Under the pieces are notes generated by a model, which was not told the origin of the DNA, did not search any database, and worked only from the letters and a program-made list of their open reading frames with translations. Positions 5,422-10,007 of a DNA stretch of 10,007 nt are shown here, one piece after another. The position numbers and the translations under genes are program-made. Position 1 is the stretch's first letter; every line of letters starts with the position of its first letter. This DNA is from Sphingomonadales bacterium (GTDB lineage Bacteria > Pseudomonadota > Alphaproteobacteria > Sphingomonadales > Sphingomonadaceae): NCBI GenBank assembly GCA_020200935.1, contig JAIVHR010000206.1, positions 1 to 10,007 on the forward strand, in the 5' to 3' direction.

Positions 5422-6801
5422 TTGCCCTTCTTCATTCTATTCCTCCTGATCGCGGGCCTGGCCGTCATCGGCTGGGTCGCCGCACGCGGACGCGCGCTGC
5501 AATTGAGTCGCGTGCATGACCGGCGACCGCATTCGCTCCCCGGCCATCACGGCAGCTATGTCGCGCTGTGGCTCGCGCTTCCGGCGCTCATGTTTCTGAC
5601 CGTCTGGAGCGCCGTTTCTCCGGGGCTCGTCGAACAGTCGGTGCTCGCGAGTCCGGCCGCCGAAATGCTGCCCGAAGCCGGCATCCAGCGCACCGCGATC
5701 CTGTCCGAGGCCGGCGCGCTCGCCGACGGCACGATGGCCGCCGCCTTCAATGAAGAGGCCGAGGCGCTGGTGCCGGCCTTCCGCGAAGCCAACGCATTTT
5801 ATCGGACGATCGGCATCGCCGCGACCCTGGTGCTCGCCTTCGCCGGCGGCGCCTTCGCATTCCTCCGCGTGCGCCCCGATTTCCGCGCCCGCAACCGAGT
5901 CGAACGGGTGGTCATGTGGGCGCTGCTGATCGCCTCGCTGATCGCCATCCTGACGACGGTCGGCATCGTCGCCTCGCTGCTGTTCGAGACGATCCGCTTT
6001 TTCGAGCGCGTGTCGATAGTCGAATTCCTGTTTGGGACCGATTGGTCGCCCAAATCGGCGACTTTCGGCGGCGACGAGGGCAGCTTCGGCGCGATCCCGC
6101 TGTTTTGGGGCACGGTGCTGATCGGCGCCATCATCGCGATGATCGTCGCCATACCGTTGGGGCTGCTGAGCGCGATCTATCTGACCCAATATGCCCATCC
6201 CAAGGTGCGCACCGTCATGAAACCCGTGCTCGAGATCCTCGCCGGCGTGCCGACCGTCGTCTATGGCTATTTCGCCGCGCTAACCGTCGCCCCGGCGATC
6301 CGCGACTTCGCGGTCAACTATCTCGGCGTCACCAGCGCGAGTTCCGAATCGGCGCTTGCCGCCGGCGTCGTGATGGGCGTGATGATCATCCCCTTCGTCT
6401 CCTCGATGGCCGACGATTCGCTCGCCGCGGTGCCCGGCGCGATGCGCGACGGCAGCCTCGCGATGGGCGCGACGCATTCCGAAACCATCAAGCGCGTGCT
6501 GGTCCCGGCCGCGCTCCCCGGTATCGTTGGCGGCGTGCTCCTCGCCGTCAGCCGCGCGATCGGCGAGACGATGATCGTGGTGATGGCCGCCGGCCTCGCC
6601 GCCAACATGACCGCCAACCCGTTCGAAAGCGTCACCACCGTCACCGTGCAGATCGTCCAGCTGCTGACCGGCGACCAGGAATTCAACAGCTCCAAGACTC
6701 TGGCCGCCTTCGCGCTCGGCCTCGTATTGTTCATCGTCACCCTGCTGCTCAACGTCGTCGCGCTCAGCGTCGTCAAACGCTTCCGCGAGGCTTACGAATG
6801 A
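5422..6801 (+). CDS. pstC: Phosphate ABC transporter permease PstC (extended form)
   Basis: PstC and PstA form the inner-membrane channel of the high-affinity phosphate importer. The protein is 459 residues against about 319 in E. coli PstC. Hydrophobic segments lie at about 2-20, 47-66, 128-148 and 163-187, ahead of the permease core (about 225-455). The core carries the EAA-type cytoplasmic loop, DGSLAMGATHSETIKRV to LPGIVGG (343-370), that contacts PstB, followed by SRAIGETMIV. The long N-terminus with an extra loop (about 67-127) is, as I recall, usual for alphaproteobacteria. The start is TTG, the first possible initiation codon after the in-frame TAG at 5383-5385; it opens a good hydrophobic helix (PFFILFLLIAGLAVIGW) but has only a weak upstream CGGGA. 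No pstS precedes it. Its stop overlaps the pstA start (ATGA). Confidence 0.95.
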   Translation: MPFFILFLLIAGLAVIGWVAARGRALQLSRVHDRRPHSLPGHHGSYVALWLALPALMFLTVWSAVSPGLVEQSVLASPAAEMLPEAGIQRTAILSEAGALADGTMAAAFNEEAEALVPAFREANAFYRTIGIAATLVLAFAGGAFAFLRVRPDFRARNRVERVVMWALLIASLIAILTTVGIVASLLFETIRFFERVSIVEFLFGTDWSPKSATFGGDEGSFGAIPLFWGTVLIGAIIAMIVAIPLGLLSAIYLTQYAHPKVRTVMKPVLEILAGVPTVVYGYFAALTVAPAIRDFAVNYLGVTSASSESALAAGVVMGVMIIPFVSSMADDSLAAVPGAMRDGSLAMGATHSETIKRVLVPAALPGIVGGVLLAVSRAIGETMIVVMAAGLAANMTANPFESVTTVTVQIVQLLTGDQEFNSSKTLAAFALGLVLFIVTLLLNVVALSVVKRFREAYE

Positions 6802-8087
6802 GGGACACCGTCGATCCGACCCCCACCGACTGGAATTCGAGGGCGATGCAGAAGCGCATCCGCGCCCGCTATCGCGCCGAAAAGCGATTCAAATTCTACG
6901 GCCTCTTCGCCGTCCTGTTGAGCGCCGGCTTCCTCGCATTTCTGCTGGTGACGATGATCTCCAACGGCGCGCGCGGTTTTACCCAGACCCAGATCGCGGT
7001 GCCGGTCAATTTCGCCGCATCCGACCTGTTCCTCGAATCGTCCTCGCTCGAGGGAGACGGCGCCGCGCAGGCGCTCGCGGGGGCCGATTTCGAAGGCCTC
7101 GTCGAAGAGGCTGCGCGCGAGGCCTATGGAGCGGACGGCGAGGATCTGGTCTCTCCGGCCGCGTGGCTGAAGGTGCGCGAGGCGGTAAGCGACGATCCCG
7201 AGCTGCTCAACGGCGAGCAGACCTTCTGGCTGCAAGCCTCGACCGCGCTCGATTTCGCCTCGCGTGGCGAGGTCAAAGGGCGCCAGGCCCAACGTCCGGA
7301 ACGTCAGGCGATGATGGCCCGCTACGAGCGGCTCGAAGACGCCGATCGGGTCCGGCGCTCGCTGAGCCAGAATTTCCTCGTCAATTCCGATTCGAGCGAT
7401 CCGACCCAGATCGGCATCTGGGGGGCGCTCAAGGGATCGCTGCTGACGATGATCGTCACCCTCGCCATCGCCTTCCCGATCGGCGTGCTGTCGGCGGTCT
7501 ATCTCGAGGAATATGCGCCGCGAAACCGCTGGACCGACATGATCGAGGTCTCGATCAACAATCTCGCCGCGGTGCCCTCGATAATCTTCGGGCTGCTCGG
7601 CCTTGCCGTCTTTCTCAACACCTTCCACCTGCCAAGATCGGCGCCGATCGTCGGCGGTCTGACCTTGGCGCTGATGACCATGCCGGTGATCGTCATCGCC
7701 GGCAGAAACGCGATCAAATCGGTGCCGCCCTCGATCCGCGACGCCGCCTATGGCGTCGGCGCCTCGCCCGTCCAGGTGCTGTCGCATCACGTGCTGCCGC
7801 TGTCGCTGCCCGGCATCCTGACCGGCACGATTATCGGCATGAGCCGCGCGCTCGGCGAGACGGCGCCGCTGCTGCTGATCGGCATGCGCGCCTTCGTTGT
7901 CGAACCGCCCGACGGCTTTACCGACCCGGCGACCGTGCTGCCGGTGCAGATCTTTCTCTGGTCGGACGAGCTCGATCCCGGCTTCGTCGAAAAGACAAGC
8001 GCGGCGATCATCACGCTGCTCGCCTTCCTGCTCGCCATGAACGCTATCGCCATCTGGCTGCGCAACCGATACGAACAACGCTGGTAG
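6798..8087 (+). CDS. pstA: Phosphate ABC transporter permease PstA (extended form)
   Basis: This is the second membrane subunit of the phosphate importer, 429 residues against about 296 in E. coli. A basic cytoplasmic N-terminus (AMQKRIRARYRAEKRFKF) precedes a membrane helix at about 34-55. A hydrophilic insert follows (about 60-200), of the kind assigned to the DUF3333 N-terminal domain in alphaproteobacterial PstA and presumably periplasmic. The permease core has helices near 212-235, 256-274, 284-301, 338-360 and 400-421. Its EAA-type loop, DAAYGVGASPVQVLSHHV to LPLSLPGI (315-340), is followed by SRALGETAPLL. The ATG at 6798 overlaps the pstC stop and has GAGG seven bases upstream. The same frame is open much further upstream, but that part is antisense-style noise within pstC. 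pstB begins three bases after the stop. Confidence 0.96.
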   Translation: MRDTVDPTPTDWNSRAMQKRIRARYRAEKRFKFYGLFAVLLSAGFLAFLLVTMISNGARGFTQTQIAVPVNFAASDLFLESSSLEGDGAAQALAGADFEGLVEEAAREAYGADGEDLVSPAAWLKVREAVSDDPELLNGEQTFWLQASTALDFASRGEVKGRQAQRPERQAMMARYERLEDADRVRRSLSQNFLVNSDSSDPTQIGIWGALKGSLLTMIVTLAIAFPIGVLSAVYLEEYAPRNRWTDMIEVSINNLAAVPSIIFGLLGLAVFLNTFHLPRSAPIVGGLTLALMTMPVIVIAGRNAIKSVPPSIRDAAYGVGASPVQVLSHHVLPLSLPGILTGTIIGMSRALGETAPLLLIGMRAFVVEPPDGFTDPATVLPVQIFLWSDELDPGFVEKTSAAIITLLAFLLAMNAIAIWLRNRYEQRW

Positions 8088-8090
8088 ATT

Positions 8091-8903
8091 ATGACCCAAA
8101 CCGCTCTTACCCAGATCGCCGAGAAGCGAAACGCCGTCGAGGTCGACACGCCGAAGATGACGGCGCGCAATGTCGACGTCTTCTACGGCGCGGCCCAGGC
8201 GATCGACGACGTCTCGATCGATATCGGCATGGAGAATGTCACCGCCTTCATTGGCCCGTCGGGCTGCGGCAAATCGACTTTTCTGCGCTGCCTCAACCGG
8301 ATGAACGACACCATCCCGATCGCCCGGGTGACCGGCGATATCCGGCTCGACGGCAAGGATGTCTACGATTCGTCGATGGATGTGGTGCAGCTGCGCGCGC
8401 GGGTCGGAATGGTGTTTCAGAAGCCCAATCCCTTTCCCAAATCGATCTTCGAGAATGTCGCCTACGGCGCGCGCATCCACGGCCTCGCCAGTTCGAAAGC
8501 GGAAATGGACGAGATCGTCGAACGCTCGCTCAAGCGCGCCGGACTGTGGGACGAGGTCAAGGACCGGCTGCCCGACAGCGGCACCGCATTGTCGGGTGGC
8601 CAGCAGCAGCGCCTCTGCATCGCCCGCGCGATCGCCGTCGATCCCGAAGTGATCCTGATGGACGAGCCGTGCAGCGCGCTCGACCCGATCGCCACCGCCA
8701 AGATCGAGGAACTGATCCACGAATTGCGCGGCCGCTATGCGATCGTCATCGTCACCCACAATATGCAGCAGGCCGCTCGTGTTTCCCAGCGTACCGCTTT
8801 TTTCCATCTCGGCACGCTCGTCGAATATGGCGACACCTCCGAGCTGTTCACCAATCCGCATGAAGAGCGGACCAAGGATTACATCACCGGCCGTTACGGC
8901 TGA
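8091..8903 (+). CDS. pstB: Phosphate ABC transporter ATP-binding protein PstB
   Basis: This ATPase drives phosphate import by PstCA on the cytoplasmic face. At 270 residues it is a normal length. All motifs are present: Walker [10 protein letters not shown] (55-63), Q-loop Q110 in [10 protein letters not shown], signature LSGGQQQR (167-174), Walker B VILMDEP (187-193), D-loop SALD (195-198) and switch histidine H223 in VTHNMQQA. The ending, [16 protein letters not shown], is typical of PstB. About 20 N-terminal residues before the conserved start ([11 protein letters not shown]) are variable. The ATG follows the pstA stop by three bases with no strong ribosome-binding site, so translation is probably coupled. 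By family knowledge PstB together with PhoU also signals importer state to PhoR. Confidence 0.98.
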   Translation: MTQTALTQIAEKRNAVEVDTPKMTARNVDVFYGAAQAIDDVSIDIGMENVTAFIGPSGCGKSTFLRCLNRMNDTIPIARVTGDIRLDGKDVYDSSMDVVQLRARVGMVFQKPNPFPKSIFENVAYGARIHGLASSKAEMDEIVERSLKRAGLWDEVKDRLPDSGTALSGGQQQRLCIARAIAVDPEVILMDEPCSALDPIATAKIEELIHELRGRYAIVIVTHNMQQAARVSQRTAFFHLGTLVEYGDTSELFTNPHEERTKDYITGRYG

Positions 8904-8917
8904 GGAGACAAGACCCG

Positions 8918-9649
8918 ATGCCCCAGAGTGGTGAACATACGGTCAAGGCCTTCGACGACGATATCGGCGAATTGCGCGCGCTGGTCTCCGAAATGGGCGG
9001 CATCGCCGAGACCGCGATCGGCGACGCGATGCATGCGCTGATGAAGCGCGATCTGGAGACCGCCAAAAGGGTCGTCGAGGAGGATCCCAAGCTCAACGAG
9101 CTCGATGCCCGCTGTGAGCGGCTGGCGGTGCGGCTGATTGCGCTGCGCGCGCCGATGGCCGACGATCTGCGCGAAGCGGTGGCGGCGATGAAGATCGCCA
9201 ACGTCCTCGAACGGATCGGCGACTATGCCAAGAATATCGCCAAGCGCGTGCCCGATTTCGAGCAACGCGGCGATATCGAACCTTTGTCGATCCTTCCGGC
9301 CATGGCGCAGGTGGTGTCGGAGATGGTGCACGATGTGCTCGACGCCTTCGCCGCGCGCGATGCCGACAAGGCGCTCGCGGTGATCGAGCGCGACGACGCG
9401 GTCGACGATTTCTACAACAGCCTGTTCCGCACCTTGATGACCTATATGGTGGAAAACAGACACAATATAGCCCTGTCGACCCACCTGCTCTTTATCGCGA
9501 AGAATCTCGAACGGGTCGGCGACCACGCCGCCAATATCGGCGAGATGGTCTATTTCGCGGCGACCGGCGAGCATCTCGCCGATCGCTATGATTTCGTCGG
9601 CGAGCCCGGCGGCACGGCCGTCCCGGGCGCCGCGGAGGACGAAGAGTGA
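8918..9649 (+). CDS. phoU: Phosphate signalling protein PhoU
   Basis: PhoU is a cytoplasmic all-helical adaptor that reports phosphate sufficiency from the Pst importer to PhoR and restrains import. The 243-residue protein has the two expected PhoU repeats. Each holds the metal-binding signature: ERIGDYAKNIAKR (E98, D102) and ERVGDHAANIGEM (E198, D202). The N-terminal motif, HTVKAFDDDIGELRALVSEMGG, is typical of the family. The ATG has AGGAG (8903-8907) ten bases upstream, overlapping the pstB stop. The last 15 or so residues are Gly/Ala/Glu-rich and unconserved. Its stop overlaps a possible GTG start of phoB. Because phoR next door appears broken, PhoU's usual signalling partner may be absent in this strain, although control of the importer could persist. 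Confidence 0.98.
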   Translation: MPQSGEHTVKAFDDDIGELRALVSEMGGIAETAIGDAMHALMKRDLETAKRVVEEDPKLNELDARCERLAVRLIALRAPMADDLREAVAAMKIANVLERIGDYAKNIAKRVPDFEQRGDIEPLSILPAMAQVVSEMVHDVLDAFAARDADKALAVIERDDAVDDFYNSLFRTLMTYMVENRHNIALSTHLLFIAKNLERVGDHAANIGEMVYFAATGEHLADRYDFVGEPGGTAVPGAAEDEE

Positions 9650-10007
9650 AGCACATGCCCGCCCGCCTCCTCCTCGTCGAAGACGACATGGCGCTGTCCG
9701 AATTGCTCAAGTTCCATTTCGAGCGCGAGGATTTCGAGGTCAGCCATACCGCCGACGGCGAAGAAGCATTGCTGCTCGCGCGCGAGAACCCGCCCGACAT
9801 CGTGCTGCTCGACTGGATGATCGAGGGCCTCTCGGGAATCGAGGTCTGCCGGCGATTGCGGCGGATGGATGAGACCGCGAACGTCCCGATCATCATGCTG
9901 ACCGCGCGCGGCGAGGAAGAGGATCGGGTGCGCGGACTCGAAACCGGCGCCGACGATTATGTCACCAAGCCCTTCAGCCCGCGCGAACTCGTCGCCCGGG
10001 TCGGCGC
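9646..10007 (+). CDS. phoB: Phosphate regulon response regulator PhoB (3' end beyond window)
   Basis: PhoB is the DNA-binding response regulator that activates the phosphate regulon once phosphorylated. Only the receiver domain is inside the window. Numbering from GTG 9646, it shows LLLVEDD with the acidic pair E12-D13, phospho-acceptor D56 in IVLLDWMIEG, T86 in IIMLTARGEE and K108 in DDYVTKPFSPREL, so all active-site residues are present. The frame stays open to the right edge (about 120 residues); the winged-helix DNA-binding domain should follow. GTG 9646 overlaps the phoU stop (GTGA) and has GGAGG seven bases upstream. ATG 9655 is the alternative start, removing three residues. Identification as PhoB, not another OmpR-type regulator, rests on the pst-phoU context and the LLDWMIEGLSG sequence. 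Confidence 0.94.
   Translation, partial: MKHMPARLLLVEDDMALSELLKFHFEREDFEVSHTADGEEALLLARENPPDIVLLDWMIEGLSGIEVCRRLRRMDETANVPIIMLTARGEEEDRVRGLETGADDYVTKPFSPRELVARVG

Noticed and set aside
6792..8861. A 689-codon open frame on the minus strand
   Set aside because: It is antisense to pstA and pstB, whose products carry all family motifs. Its composition (runs of Asp, Arg, His, Gln) is that of a G+C shadow.

Overview
The window reads as chromosomal DNA of a high-G+C alphaproteobacterium. The protein sequences, the extended PstC and PstA forms and the style of the intergenic repeats point to the Sphingomonadales. This assignment comes from remembered family resemblance, not from a search. Every protein gene is placed: five on the minus strand in the left 4.1 kb, and a phosphate (Pho/Pst) locus on the plus strand in the right 5.9 kb. 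I see no tRNA, rRNA, CRISPR array, transposase or prophage gene.

Left part, minus strand, in transcription order: a small exported protein of unknown function (4101 to 3706), a PqqD-like small protein (3601 to 3320), an HPr-kinase-related ATPase (3323 to 2469), a nucleotidyltransferase-fold protein (2296 to 1268), and glmU (from 1114, running off the left edge). The PqqD-like protein, HprK-like kinase and nucleotidyltransferase form a cassette known in outline from family databases (as I recall, the 'HPr-rel-A system'). Its parts resemble peptide-tailoring genes of lasso-peptide clusters, and its substrate is unknown. The exported protein at its head is a candidate partner or substrate. Three of the cassette's gaps contain palindromic repeats, and two of these appear to supply the ribosome-binding site of the next gene from within a hairpin.

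Right part, plus strand: phoR, pstC, pstA, pstB, phoU and phoB (phoB running off the right edge). These encode the PhoR sensor kinase, the membrane channel and ATPase of the high-affinity phosphate importer, the PhoU adaptor that links importer to kinase, and the PhoB response regulator. pstC to phoB are tightly packed (ATGA and GTGA overlaps, gaps of 3 and 14 bases) and look like one operon. Two points stand out. phoR is broken: after the phospho-accepting histidine box the reading frame switches and about 70 codons are missing, although the ATP-binding half downstream is well conserved. Also, no pstS (phosphate-binding protein) gene lies here. A possible PhoB-binding site sits in the 3' end of phoR, and a strong hairpin precedes the TTG start of pstC.

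The best candidates for something new are the exported-protein/PqqD/HprK/nucleotidyltransferase cassette and the disrupted phoR in an otherwise intact pst operon.
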